From Pseudomonas asplenii (lineage in GTDB: Bacteria; Pseudomonadota; Gammaproteobacteria; Pseudomonadales; Pseudomonadaceae), in the NCBI RefSeq assembly GCF_900105475.1, contig NZ_LT629777.1, positions 372,001 to 436,000 on the forward strand: a stretch of 64,000 bases of DNA, in the 5' to 3' direction. Positions within the stretch are counted from its first letter, which is position 1, and each line of letters starts with the position of its first letter. Made by a program: the position numbers and the translations under genes. This document shows positions 1 to 9,867 of this stretch, in pieces. The notes under the pieces were generated by a model that saw only the letters and a list, made by a program, of their open reading frames with translations, had not been told where the DNA came from and did not search any database.

Positions 1-680
1 GACACCGGGCTTGGCGCAGGCGGCGGTGCGACTACCAGCGATTGCGCCGCATGAGGCACAGGGACCACTGCCGGGGCCGCTGGAGCCTGGGCATTGGCCG
101 GGGTCTCAGTCGCAGGTTCGGCCGGCTCGGCTTGCGGGCTGGACTGGTTCTGCGCGACCGCCTGATCTTCCGGCTCGTCGATCGGATGAATCTGCGTGGT
201 GCCGTCGGCGCTTTCGACTTCGACGTGTTCCATGCTGATTGCCGCCTGATCCTTGGTGCGCTGGCTGGTCTGGTCCTGCCACCAGACAAAACCACCACCG
301 ATCACGGCAATGAGCAGCAACAGGCTGACAATTCGCAAGATAGTATGAGAAACCCGCACCGGCTCTTCGATCCGACCAAGGGCATGAACGTTGCTGCCCT
401 GGGAGTCGGTGCCGGTGCATTGGTCGAACTGCTGCACCAGCAAGGTCTGGTCCATACCCAGCAGCTTGGCGTAGGCACGGATATAACCCCGGGCAAAGGT
501 GTGCCCCGGCAGCTTGTCGAAGGCGCCGGCCTCCAGATTGCTCAGGGAGCTGCTGGTCAGGTTGAGCTTCAGGGCCACCTCGGCCAGCGTCCAACCATTG
601 CTTTCGCGGGCCTGACGCAGGGTCTCACCGGGATTTACGCGAGTGGCTGCTACAACTTCTGGATGCGCCGCTTTCATCAT
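1..680 (-). CDS. rodZ: RodZ-like cytoskeletal/HTH membrane protein, C-terminus beyond window
   Basis: This frame stays open to the window edge, so only about the first 226 residues are present. The N-terminal part is an Xre-type helix-turn-helix (RQARESNGWTLAEVA, roughly residues 22-36), as in RodZ. One membrane segment follows near residues 115-135 (ILRIVSLLLLIAVIGGGFVWW region), then a Pro/Ala-rich linker. RodZ links MreB to the inner membrane and supports rod shape; the periplasmic DUF4115 part would lie outside the window. The start at 680 forms an ATGA overlap with the pilW stop, implying translational coupling; a second ATG follows immediately. The pilW-rodZ order is the usual Pseudomonas arrangement before ispG. 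Confidence 0.85.
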   Translation of the reverse strand, partial: MMKAAHPEVVAATRVNPGETLRQARESNGWTLAEVALKLNLTSSSLSNLEAGAFDKLPGHTFARGYIRAYAKLLGMDQTLLVQQFDQCTGTDSQGSNVHALGRIEEPVRVSHTILRIVSLLLLIAVIGGGFVWWQDQTSQRTKDQAAISMEHVEVESADGTTQIHPIDEPEDQAVAQNQSSPQAEPAEPATETPANAQAPAAPAVVPVPHAAQSLVVAPPPAPSPV

Positions 681-1435
681 TGCTCCGACAGGTATTGCTG
701 ATATTCCGGCGTACCGGGATAGAGTCGTTTTAATTGCAGGCCGTAACTGGCGACCTTGTCGCGATCTTCGTAAATCTTCGCCAGGCGAATACCGAGCAGC
801 AGACTACGGGCATTCTGCTCGCTGAGCTGGCTGAACCGCTCGTAATAATCACGCGCGGGCACATAATGCCTGTCTTCGTAAGACAACTCAGCCATTTCCA
901 GCAATGCGCGTGGCTGCTGACGATTGAGACGCAGGGATTTGTCCATATTCTGCCGGGCCAGCTCGCGATCACCCAAAGCCAGGGCGGTCAGACCGAGGTT
1001 CTCGTAGACCCGCGAACGCTCGGGGTAAAGACTGTCCGCGGCGGCCTGCTCGAAACGTTCGTAGGCCTGCTTGTACTGCTTGCGTTCGTACAGGAAGCCA
1101 CCGTAGTTGTTGAGGATCCGCGCATCGTTCGGACGCGAGGACAGCGCCTTGCGAAAGTGCTGGTCGGCCAGGTCCCATTCCATTTCCGCCTGGAACACCA
1201 GCGCCAGTGCGGCATTGGCATCGGCATCGGAGCTGTTCAGTTCCAGGGCTTTCTTGAGCGGGATCTTGGCCTGCTCGGTCTGCCCCTGCTGCAGGTAACC
1301 GATCCCCAACTGCACATACGCATTGCGCGCTTCATCACGCCCCTTGCCGGTACTCATCGGATCGACATTGCCCGTCGAAACGCAGCCAGCCAACAGACCG
1401 ACGAACAGTACAAGGAGCGCAGCGCGCAAGCTCAT
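677..1435 (-). CDS. pilW: Type IV pilus biogenesis/stability lipoprotein PilW (PilF)
   Basis: The 252-residue protein starts with a lipoprotein signal whose lipobox is LAGC (Cys18). The rest is a run of TPR repeats (for example DADANAALALVFQAEMEWDLADQHFRKAL). This matches the outer-membrane pilotin called PilF in P. aeruginosa and PilW elsewhere, which carries PilQ secretin subunits to the outer membrane and helps them assemble. It sits 12 bp after rlmN and overlaps rodZ by four bases, so it is probably cotranscribed with both. Length and context fit the family well. Confidence 0.92.
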   Translation of the reverse strand: MSLRAALLVLFVGLLAGCVSTGNVDPMSTGKGRDEARNAYVQLGIGYLQQGQTEQAKIPLKKALELNSSDADANAALALVFQAEMEWDLADQHFRKALSSRPNDARILNNYGGFLYERKQYKQAYERFEQAAADSLYPERSRVYENLGLTALALGDRELARQNMDKSLRLNRQQPRALLEMAELSYEDRHYVPARDYYERFSQLSEQNARSLLLGIRLAKIYEDRDKVASYGLQLKRLYPGTPEYQQYLSEQ

Positions 1436-1447
1436 GGAGGTCCTCTC

Positions 1448-2596
1448 TCAGGTTCGGCTCGAAGCGCCAAGTGGCATATCGGAATCAGCGCTCAACTCAC
1501 GCACCGCGATATACCGCTCGCTGCGACGGGTGCGATCCAGCACCTGCCCGACCAGCTGCCCACAGGCAGCATCAATGTCTTCACCACGGGTGGTCCGCAC
1601 AGTGACGTTATAACCGGCCTGATGCAACAGATCCTGGAAACGCCGGATCGCATTGTTGCTCGGGCGCTCGTAACCCGAATGCGGGAACGGGTTGAACGGG
1701 ATCAGGTTGATCTTGCACGGCGTGTCCTTGAGCAGCTCGATCATCTCGACCGCGTGCTCGACCTGGTCGTTCACATCCTTGAGCAGGGTGTACTCGACGG
1801 TCAGCACGCGTTTCTCGCCCAGGGTGTCCATGTAGCGACGGCACGACTCGAGCAGCATCTTCAGTGGGTACTTCTTGTTGATCGGTACCAACTGGTTACG
1901 CAGCGCATCGTTCGGCGCGTGCAGCGACAACGCCAGGGACACGTCGATGTGCTCGGCCAGCACATCGATCATCGGTACCACGCCGGAGGTCGACAGGGTC
2001 ACGCGGCGCTTGGAAATGCCGTAGCCCAGGTCGTCCATCATCAGGCGCATGGCAGCGATGACGTTGTCGAAGTTCAGCAGCGGTTCGCCCATGCCCATCA
2101 TCACCACGTTGGTGATGGCGCGGTCGATGGACGCCGGAATGCTGCCAAAGGATTTGTTGGCAATCCACACCTGGCCGATCACTTCGGCGGCGGTGAGGTT
2201 GCTGTTGAAGCCTTGCTTGCCGGTGGAGCAGAAACTGCAGTCCAGGGCACAGCCTGCCTGGGACGAAACGCACAAGGTGCCGCGTTTGCCCTGGGGAATG
2301 TAGACGGTCTCGACACAGCTGCCGGACGCCACGCGCACCACCCACTTGCGGGTGCCGTCGCTGGAAATGTCCTCGCTGACCACTTCGGGACCACGAACCT
2401 CGGCAACGGTCTTGAGCTTTTCGCGCAGGGCCTTGCTGACGTTCGTCATGGCGTCGAAATCGTCGACGCCAAAGTGGTGAATCCATTTCATTACCTGGCC
2501 GGCACGGAAACGCTTCTCCCCGATCGAGTCGAAGAATTTCTCCATTTCCGGCTGGGTCAGCCCCAGCAGGTTGGTTTTCACAGCAGATGTCGTCAT
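1448..2596 (-). CDS. rlmN: Dual-specificity 23S rRNA A2503 / tRNA A37 C2-methyltransferase
   Basis: This is a radical-SAM enzyme of 382 residues. The cluster motif CALDCSFC (CX3CX2C) is followed by STGKQGFNS, and the mechanistic C-terminal Cys lies in DAACGQLVG. RlmN methylates C2 of A2503 in 23S rRNA and A37 in some tRNAs, and so affects translational accuracy. An upstream in-frame ATG at 2614 would add six residues (MSEGES). I prefer 2596 because AAGGTG lies about 8 bases ahead of it and homologous N-termini begin MTTS. It lies between ndk and pilW, as in other pseudomonads. Confidence 0.95.
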   Translation of the reverse strand: MTTSAVKTNLLGLTQPEMEKFFDSIGEKRFRAGQVMKWIHHFGVDDFDAMTNVSKALREKLKTVAEVRGPEVVSEDISSDGTRKWVVRVASGSCVETVYIPQGKRGTLCVSSQAGCALDCSFCSTGKQGFNSNLTAAEVIGQVWIANKSFGSIPASIDRAITNVVMMGMGEPLLNFDNVIAAMRLMMDDLGYGISKRRVTLSTSGVVPMIDVLAEHIDVSLALSLHAPNDALRNQLVPINKKYPLKMLLESCRRYMDTLGEKRVLTVEYTLLKDVNDQVEHAVEMIELLKDTPCKINLIPFNPFPHSGYERPSNNAIRRFQDLLHQAGYNVTVRTTRGEDIDAACGQLVGQVLDRTRRSERYIAVRELSADSDMPLGASSRT

Positions 2597-2624
2597 GGAT
2601 TCACCTTCACTCATTAGCCGTGGC

Positions 2625-3050
2625 TTAGCGAGTGGTTACTTCAGTAGCAGCGAAGAAGTAAGCGATTTCGCGAGCAGCAGCGGCTTCGGAGTCCGAACCG
2701 TGAACAGCGTTGGCGTCGATGGATTCAGCGAAATCGGCGCGGATGGTGCCTGGAGCAGCTTCTTTAGGGTTGGTAGCGCCCATCAGTTCGCGGTTGCGAG
2801 CAATAGCGTTCTCGCCTTCCAGAACCTGAACAACAACCGGGCCGGAAGTCATGAAGGCAACCAGGTCAGCGAAGAAACCACGAGCGCTGTGCTCAGCGTA
2901 GAAGCCTTCGGCTTCAGCTTTCGACAGTTGCTTGAGTTTCGAAGCCACAACGCGCAGGCCGGCTTTTTCGAAACGGGTGGTGATCTCGCCGATGACGTTT
3001 TTTGCAACAGCGTCAGGCTTGATGATGGAGAAAGTGCGTTGAACAGCCAT
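2625..3050 (-). CDS. ndk: Nucleoside diphosphate kinase
   Basis: The 141-residue protein has the N-terminus [11 protein letters not shown] and the active-site His in NAVHGSDS. It transfers the gamma phosphate of ATP to NDPs by a phosphohistidine intermediate and balances the NTP and dNTP pools in the cytoplasm. Length is normal for the family. The gene follows the isc cluster in the same direction, but a hairpin with a possible promoter lies in the 96-bp gap, so ndk may be expressed separately from the isc genes. Confidence 0.97.
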   Translation of the reverse strand: MAVQRTFSIIKPDAVAKNVIGEITTRFEKAGLRVVASKLKQLSKAEAEGFYAEHSARGFFADLVAFMTSGPVVVQVLEGENAIARNRELMGATNPKEAAPGTIRADFAESIDANAVHGSDSEAAAAREIAYFFAATEVTTR

Positions 3051-3085
3051 GGTGTAACTCCAGAAACGATAATTTGCGAAAAATT

Positions 3086-3110
3086 AAACCCGCGAATTAT
3101 ACGCGGGTTC
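3086..3110 (-). terminator. Hairpin between iscX and ndk; possible ndk -10 box in its loop
   Basis: The stem AACCCGCG (3087-3094) pairs perfectly with CGCGGGTT (3102-3109). On the minus strand it is followed by TTTAATTTTT, so it could end isc transcripts. The loop reads TATAAT on the minus strand (3101-3096), a perfect -10 hexamer, which could start ndk transcription. The -35 is poor (TTAGGC, 18-bp spacer). The dual role is inference. Confidence 0.55.
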
Positions 3111-3146
3111 TTGGGTATTGCCTAACTCGGGTATTACTTGACCGGA

Positions 3147-3347
3147 TCAGTCGCGTTCTTCGATCCAGTGGGCCTGGATGGCCTCCAGAATCTTCTCGCC
3201 ACAATGTTCCGGTTTGTCGTCGAACTCCGGCAATTGCATGACCCACTTGCGCAAATCGACGAAATTGACCGATATCGGGTCGATGTCCGGCTTGCTTTCA
3301 GCCAGCTGGATGGCAATCTCCAGTACATCTGTCCATTTGAGACTCAT
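3147..3347 (-). CDS. iscX: Fe-S assembly protein IscX
   Basis: This 66-residue acidic protein (MSLKWTDVLEIAIQLAE to AHWIEERD) has the IscX length and composition. IscX binds IscS and iron and tunes the rate of Fe-S cluster assembly. The start at 3347 is set by GAGGAG five bases upstream; the frame is open further upstream but that extension has no support. It is the last gene of the isc cluster, 41 bp after fdx. Confidence 0.93.
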   Translation of the reverse strand: MSLKWTDVLEIAIQLAESKPDIDPISVNFVDLRKWVMQLPEFDDKPEHCGEKILEAIQAHWIEERD

Positions 3348-3388
3348 GATAGCTCCTCGATAACCCCTTGAACCCTTGACCCACTGAA

Positions 3389-3730
3389 TCAGTGCGGCGC
3401 TTCGGCAGCGTGATTGAGCGAATACTTGGGAATCTCGACGGTCAGGTCCTCGGTACCGACAATGGCCTGGCAACCCAGGCGGGACTGGGCTTCCAGCCCC
3501 CAGGCACGGTCGAGGAAATCCTCTTCCAGCTCGTCAGCCTCCTCCAGCGAATCGAAGCCCTCGCGAATGATGCAATGACAAGTAGTACAGGCACAGACGC
3601 CGCCACAGGCGCTTTCCATCTCGATATGGTGCTCATGCGCCAGTTCGAGGATGGAAGTACCGGGTTCGGCCTCGACCACCATGCCATCCGGGCAAAACTT
3701 CTCATGGGGCAGAAAAATGACCTGCGGCAT
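3389..3730 (-). CDS. fdx: ISC-system [2Fe-2S] ferredoxin
   Basis: The 113-residue protein carries the adrenodoxin-type motif CGGVCACTTC plus a distal Cys in RLGCQAIVG, the four ligands of a [2Fe-2S] cluster. It supplies electrons to the IscS/IscU machinery. It lies 2 bp after hscA and before iscX, the standard position. Nothing unusual is seen in length or residues. Confidence 0.95.
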   Translation of the reverse strand: MPQVIFLPHEKFCPDGMVVEAEPGTSILELAHEHHIEMESACGGVCACTTCHCIIREGFDSLEEADELEEDFLDRAWGLEAQSRLGCQAIVGTEDLTVEIPKYSLNHAAEAPH

Positions 3731-3732
3731 CG

Positions 3733-5595
3733 TTATTCCTCAATCTCGTTCAGGTTGCGTCCGGCCAGGGCGGCTTTCACCGTGGAATCCAGGCGGCGGG
3801 CCGCAAAGGCATCGGTCACTTGCGACAGACGCTTGGTCTGCTGCTCGATGGCATAGCCATCGGTGCCTGTTATCAGTTCGCTCAGTTCCTGCACCTGCAG
3901 CTCGATGACCAGTCGCTCGTCGGCGTCGAGCAGACGCTCGCCATCCGCCTCAAGAGCGCCCTGCACCGCTTCGATCAGACGCTGGGCATCGACCTGCTGC
4001 TCACGCAGCACGCGGGCAACCTTGTCGTCGCCGGCGTACTGGAAGGAGTCCTTGAGCATCCGGGCAATTTCGCCGTCGGTCAGGCCGTAGGACGGCTTGA
4101 CCTGGATGCTCGCCTCGACGCCCGACCCCAGCTCGCGGGCGGAGACACTGAGCAGGCCATCGGCGTCGACCTGGAAGGTCACACGGATTTTCGCCGCACC
4201 TGCGACCATCGCCGGGATACCGCGCAATTCGAAGCGCGCCAACGAGCGGCAGTCACTGATCAACTCACGTTCGCCTTGCAGCACGTGAATCGCCATGGCC
4301 GACTGACCGTCCTTGTAGGTGGTGAACTCCTGGGCACGGGCGACGGGAATGGTGGTGTTGCGCGGAATCACCTTTTCCATCAGGCCGCCCATGGTTTCCA
4401 GCCCCAGGGACAATGGAATCACATCCAACAGCAGCAATTCGCCACCATCGCGCTTGTTGCCAGCCAGGGTATCGGCCTGGATCGCAGCACCTATGGCAAC
4501 CACCTGGTCCGGATCGATCTCGGTCAACGGCTGACGACCGAACATCTCGGCCACCGCTTCGCGTACGCGCGGCACACGGGTAGAGCCACCGACCATGACC
4601 ACAGCCTGCACTTCATCGAGCTCGACATTCGAATCGCGCACCGCACGGCGGCAAGCCTTGAGACTGCGGGCGATCATCGGCTCGATCAGATCGGCAAAGG
4701 CTTCCCGGGTCAGTTGCGCATGCCAGTCGCCATAGGCGACATCCACCGCGACAGCGTCGGTCAGCGCTTCCTTGGCGGCACAAGCGGCCTGCAGCAGGCT
4801 GCGTTGCGCCCCCGGATCGAGATCCACCGACAACCCGGCCTGCTCGATGATCCAGCCGGCAATCGCGTGATCGAAATCGTCACCACCCAGGGCGCTATCG
4901 CCGCCCGTAGCCAGGACCTCGAAAACGCCGCCGGTCAGGCGCAGGATAGAAATATCGAACGTGCCGCCGCCCAGATCGTAGATCGCCACTACGCCTTCGG
5001 CGTGCTGATCCAGACCATAAGCCACGGCGGCGGCGGTCGGCTCGTTGAGCAGGCGCAGGACGTTCAGACCGGCCAATCGGGCCGCGTCCTTGGTCGCCTG
5101 GCGCTGGGCATCGTCGAAATAGGCCGGCACGGTGATCACCGCACCGACCAGTTCGCCACCCAGGGTCGACTCGGCGCGCTGGCGCAGCACCCGCAGAATG
5201 TCGGCGGAGACTTCGACCGGGCTTTTCGGCCCCTGCACGGTGTCGATGAACGGCATGTGCGACTCACCGCCGACAAAGCGGTAAGGCAGTTGCTCGCCCA
5301 ACTGCTTGACGTCCGACAGGCCGCGGCCCATCAGGCGCTTGACCGACAACACGGTATTGAGCGGATCACTGGAGGCCGCCTGCCGGGCCGACAGGCCAAC
5401 CTCGACGCGATCGGCGTGATAACGCACTGCGGACGGCAGGATCACCTGCCCATCGGCATCGGCCAGGGGCTCGGAAAGACCACTGCGCAATGCAGCGACC
5501 AGCGAATTGGTAGTGCCCAGGTCAATCCCCACCGCCAGACGACGCTGGTGCGGCTGTGGGCTTTGGCCTGGTTCGGCGATCTGCAGTAGGGCCAT
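3733..5595 (-). CDS. hscA: Hsp70-type chaperone HscA of Fe-S cluster transfer
   Basis: The 620-residue protein has the Hsp70 phosphate-binding loop GIDLGTTNS near residue 24, [10 protein letters not shown], and the [13 protein letters not shown] motif, followed by the substrate-binding half. HscA uses ATP to release clusters from IscU, which it recognises by an LPPVK motif; the IscU encoded here contains ALPPVKIHC. HscB is its J-protein partner. It lies 45 bp after hscB and just before fdx. Length is as expected. Confidence 0.96.
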   Translation of the reverse strand: MALLQIAEPGQSPQPHQRRLAVGIDLGTTNSLVAALRSGLSEPLADADGQVILPSAVRYHADRVEVGLSARQAASSDPLNTVLSVKRLMGRGLSDVKQLGEQLPYRFVGGESHMPFIDTVQGPKSPVEVSADILRVLRQRAESTLGGELVGAVITVPAYFDDAQRQATKDAARLAGLNVLRLLNEPTAAAVAYGLDQHAEGVVAIYDLGGGTFDISILRLTGGVFEVLATGGDSALGGDDFDHAIAGWIIEQAGLSVDLDPGAQRSLLQAACAAKEALTDAVAVDVAYGDWHAQLTREAFADLIEPMIARSLKACRRAVRDSNVELDEVQAVVMVGGSTRVPRVREAVAEMFGRQPLTEIDPDQVVAIGAAIQADTLAGNKRDGGELLLLDVIPLSLGLETMGGLMEKVIPRNTTIPVARAQEFTTYKDGQSAMAIHVLQGERELISDCRSLARFELRGIPAMVAGAAKIRVTFQVDADGLLSVSARELGSGVEASIQVKPSYGLTDGEIARMLKDSFQYAGDDKVARVLREQQVDAQRLIEAVQGALEADGERLLDADERLVIELQVQELSELITGTDGYAIEQQTKRLSQVTDAFAARRLDSTVKAALAGRNLNEIEE

Positions 5596-5640
5596 GGTTA
5601 TCTGGGCTTATCTGAATATCAGGCGTGCAGCAGCACGGGG

Positions 5641-6162
5641 TTAATCGTCGAGGCGCTCTTCCAACTGGCGCACTTCGTAGGTGAGCTTGTCGAGGAACTG
5701 CATACGCCGCATCAGGCGTTCGGCCTGTTCGCGTTGCGCCGCATCGTTCCAGCAAGCCGCGAAGCTGTCGTTCAACTCATCCTGGGCGGTCTTCAGGCGC
5801 CGCTTGAAGGCGGCGATGCCCGGCAGATCGGCATCGTCCTGCAGATCCTCAAGCTCTTCACGCCACTGCATCTGCTGCATGAGGAACTCGGGATCGTGCA
5901 CGGTGACTTCCACCGGCAGCTCGCGCCCATTCATCGCCAACAGGTAGCGCGCACGCTTGGGTGGGCTCTTGAGAGTCTGGTAGGCCTCGTTGAGGCTGGC
6001 GGAACGCTCGAGCGCCAGGCGCTGCTCACGTTCGGAAGCATCGGCGAAACGGTCCGGATGAACGGCGCGCGCCAACTCACGATAGCGCGCGGCCAACTGA
6101 TCGAGGTCCAGCGTGAAGCCAGGTTGCAACTCGAACAAAGCGAAATGACAAGGAGTACCCAC
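5641..6162 (-). CDS. hscB: J-domain co-chaperone HscB
   Basis: The J-domain occupies roughly residues 1-75, with the essential HPD motif in [10 protein letters not shown], followed by a helical C-terminal domain that binds IscU. HscB delivers IscU to HscA and stimulates its ATPase. I use GTG at 6162 (giving [11 protein letters not shown]) instead of the longer frame from 6201. It has an AGGC-type binding site, gives 173 residues, the usual length, and avoids running into iscA. Confidence 0.93.
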   Translation of the reverse strand: MGTPCHFALFELQPGFTLDLDQLAARYRELARAVHPDRFADASEREQRLALERSASLNEAYQTLKSPPKRARYLLAMNGRELPVEVTVHDPEFLMQQMQWREELEDLQDDADLPGIAAFKRRLKTAQDELNDSFAACWNDAAQREQAERLMRRMQFLDKLTYEVRQLEERLDD

Positions 6163-6170
6163 GAATAGCC

Positions 6171-6494
6171 TCAGACGTTGAAGCTTTCGCCGCAGCCACA
6201 CTCACCGCGCACGTTGGGATTGTTGAACTTGAAGCCCTCGTTCAACCCTTCCTTGACGAAATCCAGCTCGGTGCCATCGAGGTAGGTCAGGCTTTTCGGA
6301 TCGATGATCACTTTCTCGCCGTGACTCTCGAACACCTGGTCTTCCGCCACCACCTCGTCAACGAACTCCAGCACGTAGGCAAGGCCGGAACAGCCTGTGG
6401 TACGAACACCCAGGCGAATGCCTTCACCCTTGCCGCGCCCGTCAAGGGAGCGCCGCACGTGTCGAGCAGCCGCTTCTGTCATGCTGATAGCCAT
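6171..6494 (-). CDS. iscA: A-type Fe-S carrier IscA
   Basis: The 107-residue protein has the three conserved cysteines of A-type carriers: one in GCSGLAY and two in ECGCGESF near the C-terminus. IscA binds iron or a cluster and hands it to [4Fe-4S] targets. It sits between iscU and hscB in the isc cluster. Confidence 0.96.
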   Translation of the reverse strand: MAISMTEAAARHVRRSLDGRGKGEGIRLGVRTTGCSGLAYVLEFVDEVVAEDQVFESHGEKVIIDPKSLTYLDGTELDFVKEGLNEGFKFNNPNVRGECGCGESFNV

Positions 6495-6539
6495 CGGGGA
6501 CTCCTTAGCTTTTCGCTCAAATCTTCAACGCCGGATCGG

Positions 6540-6926
6540 TCAGACCAGGCCTTTCTTCTGCTTGTAGTCGCGAACGGCGGCCTTGATGGCGTCTTCGGCG
6601 AGTACCGAGCAGTGGATCTTCACTGGCGGCAGGGCCAGCTCTTCAGCCAGCTGAGTGTTCTTGATGGTTTCTGCTTCGTCCAGCGTCTTGCCCTTCATCC
6701 ACTCGGTGGCCAGGGAGCTGGAAGCGATGGCCGAACCGCAGCCATAGGTCTTGAACTTGGCGTCTTCGATGATGCCCTGCTCGTTGACCTTGATCTGCAG
6801 ACGCATCACGTCGCCGCACGCCGGAGCACCGACCATGCCGGTGCCGACATCCGGGTCTTCGGCATTCATCTTGCCGACGTTACGCGGGTTTTCGTAGTGG
6901 TCGATGACCTTTTCACTGTAAGCCAT
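6540..6926 (-). CDS. iscU: Fe-S cluster scaffold IscU
   Basis: The 128-residue protein has the three scaffold cysteines in GAPACGDVM, TYGCGSAIAS and KIHCSVLAE, with the LPPVK recognition motif for HscA directly before the third. Clusters are built on IscU from sulfur supplied by IscS and then passed on with the help of HscA/HscB. Position between iscS and iscA is canonical. Confidence 0.97.
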   Translation of the reverse strand: MAYSEKVIDHYENPRNVGKMNAEDPDVGTGMVGAPACGDVMRLQIKVNEQGIIEDAKFKTYGCGSAIASSSLATEWMKGKTLDEAETIKNTQLAEELALPPVKIHCSVLAEDAIKAAVRDYKQKKGLV

Positions 6927-7026
6927 GGTACTTGATCCTCACTCATCAGGGCCGCTCTCGACCCTGTAGCTACGCCAGACATCTTTACCGCGTCGCTACA
7001 GGTTCTGTATGTGGCGGCTTCTTTAT

Positions 7027-8241
7027 TTAGTGTGCCGCCCACTCGATCTTCGAGATATCGACGCCATCCTTGAACATGTCCCAGAGCGGCGACAGGGCGC
7101 GCAACTTGGTCACGGCCTCGCAGACTTTCTGCGCGGCGTAATCGATTTCTTCCTCGGTGGTGAACCGACCGAAGGTGAAGCGGATCGAGCTGTGTGCCAG
7201 CTCGTCGTTACGGCCCAGGGCACGCAGTACATACGAAGGTTCCAGCGACGCCGAGGTGCAGGCCGAACCGGAGGAAACCGCCAGGTCCTTGAGCGCCATG
7301 ATCAGCGACTCGCCTTCGACGTAGTTGAAGCTCAGGTTCAGGTTGTGCGGGACGCGGGCGGTCATGCTGCCGTTGACGTAGAGTTCTTCGAGGTGCTCGA
7401 CCTGCTTGAAGAAACGATCGCTCAACGCCTTGATGCGCACGTTTTCGGCAGCCATGTCTTCCTTGGCCACGCGGAACGCTTCGCCCATGCCGACGATCTG
7501 GTGAGTCGCCAGGGTGCCGGAGCGCATGCCACGCTCATGGCCGCCACCGTGCATGGTCGCTTCCAGACGTACACGCGGCTTGCGGCTGACGTACAGCGCG
7601 CCAATGCCTTTCGGGCCGTAGGTCTTGTGGGCCGAGAAGGACATCAGGTCGACCTTGAGCTTCTGCAGGTCGATCTCGACCTTGCCGGTCGACTGGGCGG
7701 CGTCAACGTGGAACAGCACGCCACGCGAGCGGGTCAGCTCGCCAATCGCGGCGATGTCGTTGACGGTGCCGATTTCGTTGTTCACGTGCATCACCGACAC
7801 CAGGATGGTGTCTTCACGCAGCGCGGCTTCGATCATGGCCGGAGTGATCAGGCCATCTTCACCGGGCTCGATGTAGGTGACTTCGAAACCTTCACGCTCC
7901 AGTTGGCGCGTGGTGTCGAGGACCGCCTTGTGCTCGATCTTGCTGGTGATCAGGTGCTTGCCCTTGGTGTGGTAGAAATGCGCGACACCCTTGATCGCCA
8001 GGTTGTCGGACTCGGTAGCACCGGAAGTCCAGACGATTTCACGCGGGTCGGCGTTGACCAGGTCAGCAACCTGACGGCGAGCGTTTTCCACCGACTCCTC
8101 GGCTTTCCAGCCGAACACGTGGGAACGCGAGGCCGGGTTACCGAAGTTTCCGTCGACCAGCAGGCATTCACTCATTTTTTGCGCGACACGCGGATCAACC
8201 GGGGTGGTCGCTGAGTAATCAAGGTAAATCGGCAATTTCAT
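7027..8241 (-). CDS. iscS: Cysteine desulfurase IscS
   Basis: This PLP enzyme of 404 residues removes sulfur from cysteine for Fe-S clusters and tRNA thiolation. The PLP lysine lies in [12 protein letters not shown] and the mobile persulfide cysteine in [13 protein letters not shown]. The N-terminus ([14 protein letters not shown]) and length are typical. It is the second gene of the isc cluster, 50 bp after iscR, and probably falls under IscR repression. Confidence 0.97.
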   Translation of the reverse strand: MKLPIYLDYSATTPVDPRVAQKMSECLLVDGNFGNPASRSHVFGWKAEESVENARRQVADLVNADPREIVWTSGATESDNLAIKGVAHFYHTKGKHLITSKIEHKAVLDTTRQLEREGFEVTYIEPGEDGLITPAMIEAALREDTILVSVMHVNNEIGTVNDIAAIGELTRSRGVLFHVDAAQSTGKVEIDLQKLKVDLMSFSAHKTYGPKGIGALYVSRKPRVRLEATMHGGGHERGMRSGTLATHQIVGMGEAFRVAKEDMAAENVRIKALSDRFFKQVEHLEELYVNGSMTARVPHNLNLSFNYVEGESLIMALKDLAVSSGSACTSASLEPSYVLRALGRNDELAHSSIRFTFGRFTTEEEIDYAAQKVCEAVTKLRALSPLWDMFKDGVDISKIEWAAH

Positions 8242-8291
8242 GAACTATCTCCTAAATCAGGCTGGCTGACGCACCGCTGGCTCTCTGGCTG

Positions 8292-8783
8292 TCATTCGAC
8301 GGCGGACGTTTCGATCTTATCCAGGCGCGGCGCCTTGCCATTACAGCGGCGCTGATCCTGACGCAGGGCAACCTCTTGCACTTCACGGCGAGTGACAAGG
8401 TCCGCCAGACTGATACCACTGAGAAATTCGTGGATCTGCAGGCTGAGGTCGCACCACAGGTGGTGGGTCAGGCAGGTGTCACCGGAATGGCAATCACCCA
8501 GTCCCTGGCATTTGGTGGCATCGACCGATTCATTCACCGCATCGATCACTTGAGCGACCTGAATCCCCTGCATGTCACGCGACAGCTGATAGCCGCCACC
8601 GGGACCACGGACGCTGGAAACCAGATTGCTGCGGCGCAGCTTGGCGAACAGCTGTTCGAGGTAGGACAGGGAGATGCCTTGGCGCTCGGAGATATCGGCC
8701 AGGGACACCGGCCCGTGTTGCGCGTGCAATGCCAGGTCAAGCATGGCGGTCACGGCGTATCGGCCTTTTGTAGTCAGTCGCAT
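8292..8783 (-). CDS. iscR: Rrf2-family Fe-S sensing regulator IscR
   Basis: The winged-helix DNA-binding region is at the N-terminus ([18 protein letters not shown]). The cluster-binding motif is C-X5-C-X5-C-X2-H ([18 protein letters not shown]), matching the C92/C98/C104/H107 set known for E. coli IscR. Holo-IscR represses its own operon at Type 1 sites, two of which lie upstream here. An in-frame TTG at 8789 would add two residues; ATG at 8783 is preferred by homology. Confidence 0.96.
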   Translation of the reverse strand: MRLTTKGRYAVTAMLDLALHAQHGPVSLADISERQGISLSYLEQLFAKLRRSNLVSSVRGPGGGYQLSRDMQGIQVAQVIDAVNESVDATKCQGLGDCHSGDTCLTHHLWCDLSLQIHEFLSGISLADLVTRREVQEVALRQDQRRCNGKAPRLDKIETSAVE

Positions 8784-8824
8784 GGACAATTACCACGGAG
8801 TTACGGAATGGGTACGAGTATGCG

Positions 8825-8849
8825 ATTCCCGAGTATTTAAGTCAACTAT
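8825..8849 (-). promoter_or_regulatory. IscR Type 1 operator, promoter-proximal
   Basis: On the minus strand this 25-bp stretch begins ATAGTTGACTTAAATAC and matches the published Type 1 IscR consensus (ATASYYGACTRWWWYAGTCRRSTAT) at about 20 of 25 positions. It abuts the next site without a gap and lies about 40 bp before the iscR start, as expected for autorepression. Confidence 0.75.
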
Positions 8850-8874
8850 AAGACCCAGTACTTTAGTCAGGTTT
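8850..8874 (-). promoter_or_regulatory. IscR Type 1 operator, distal
   Basis: This second 25-bp site on the minus strand contains ACCTGACTAAAGTACTGGG. The GACT half fits the Type 1 consensus well and the other half poorly. With the proximal site it makes an exact 25-bp tandem, so two IscR dimers would bind side by side. Confidence 0.6.
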
Positions 8875-9088
8875 ACCCGTAAAAAGAGCGCGCGCATCAT
8901 AGCAAAATCCGCGCGTAATGGCATCGGGCTAGACCGATGGTTTTCAGTGACCCTGAAATCGCTTTCGCGCGGTTCGGCGCCCCGACAAGCCCGACTCCTA
9001 CAGATTGGCGCCACACACTTATCTTGTGTGCGCCCTCACCCTGTGGAGCAGGGCTTGCCAGCGAATAGGCCAGAAAGCCCAATACAGG
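8875..9088. other. iscR-cysE intergenic region with hairpin and REP-like sequence
   Basis: There is no gene here. A hairpin GGCG-C-CACACA / TGTGTG-CGCC lies at 9007-9034 without a T tract. A REP-like stretch (CTGTGGAGCAGGGCTTGCC) follows at 9041-9059. Both lie downstream of cysE and may help end its transcript. Confidence 0.5.
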
Positions 9089-9865
9089 TCAGCCAGCCTT
9101 GACCTCATCCTCGGGCTTCACTTCGGCAAACCCTTCGCAGCGCAACTCCGGCAGATCCTTGGCGCAGTAGTTACTCCCCAGGTCCTTCAGCGCGCCGCAC
9201 ATCCCCTCCAGACGCCCATCGACTGCCTGCAGGTGATCGAGCATCTGCCCGATAGCCCGCGCCACCGGGTCCGGCATGTCGCCACTAACCCCATAGGCAT
9301 CGAAACCGAGCTTCTCGGCCATCGCCTTGCGCTTGGCCTCCTGCTCATCATCGGCCTTCATGATGATCCGCCCGGGAATACCGACCACCGTCGCTCCCGG
9401 CGGCACGGCCTTGGTCACCACCGCATTGGAACCGACCTTCGCGCCGGCACCCACGATGAACGGCCCCAATACCTTGGCACCCGCACCAACGACCACACCA
9501 TCTTCCAGGGTCGGATGACGCTTGCCCTTGTTCCAGCTGGTACCCCCCAAGGTCACGCCCTGATAGATCGTCACGTCATTGCCGATCTCGGCCGTCTCGC
9601 CGATCACGATCCCCATGCCATGGTCGATAAAGAACCGCCGCCCGACCTTGGCCCCCGGATGAATCTCGATACCGGTCAGCCAGCGACCGAAGTTCGACAC
9701 CACCCGCGCCAGCAGCTTCCAGTTGCGCGCCCACAGCCAATGACTCAGGCGATGCAGCCAGATGGCATGCATGCCGGGGTAGCAGGTCAGCACTTCAAAG
9801 GCATTGCGCGCCGCCGGGTCACGATGGAATACACTCTGGATATCTTCACGCAAACGCTCGAACAT
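9089..9865 (-). CDS. cysE: Serine O-acetyltransferase
   Basis: The 258-residue protein has an N-terminal helical domain ([19 protein letters not shown]) and a left-handed beta-helix of hexapeptide repeats containing [17 protein letters not shown], with the catalytic His of the family. It makes O-acetylserine from serine and acetyl-CoA, the first step to cysteine. Three ATGs are stacked at 9871, 9868 and 9865. The third has AAGGA about 6 bases upstream and is used here. It overlaps the trmJ stop. The C-terminal tail beyond the beta-helix is longer than in E. coli CysE, as is usual in pseudomonads. Confidence 0.93.
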   Translation of the reverse strand: MFERLREDIQSVFHRDPAARNAFEVLTCYPGMHAIWLHRLSHWLWARNWKLLARVVSNFGRWLTGIEIHPGAKVGRRFFIDHGMGIVIGETAEIGNDVTIYQGVTLGGTSWNKGKRHPTLEDGVVVGAGAKVLGPFIVGAGAKVGSNAVVTKAVPPGATVVGIPGRIIMKADDEQEAKRKAMAEKLGFDAYGVSGDMPDPVARAIGQMLDHLQAVDGRLEGMCGALKDLGSNYCAKDLPELRCEGFAEVKPEDEVKAG

Positions 9866-9867
9866 CA

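Noticed and set aside
734..2617. 627-residue plus-strand frame
   Set aside because: It runs antisense through pilW and rlmN. Its residues are rich in His, Gln and Arg, as expected for the shadow of GC-rich genes, and both minus-strand genes are clear.
3820..5589. 589-residue plus-strand frame
   Set aside because: It is the antisense shadow of hscA with no recognisable domain.
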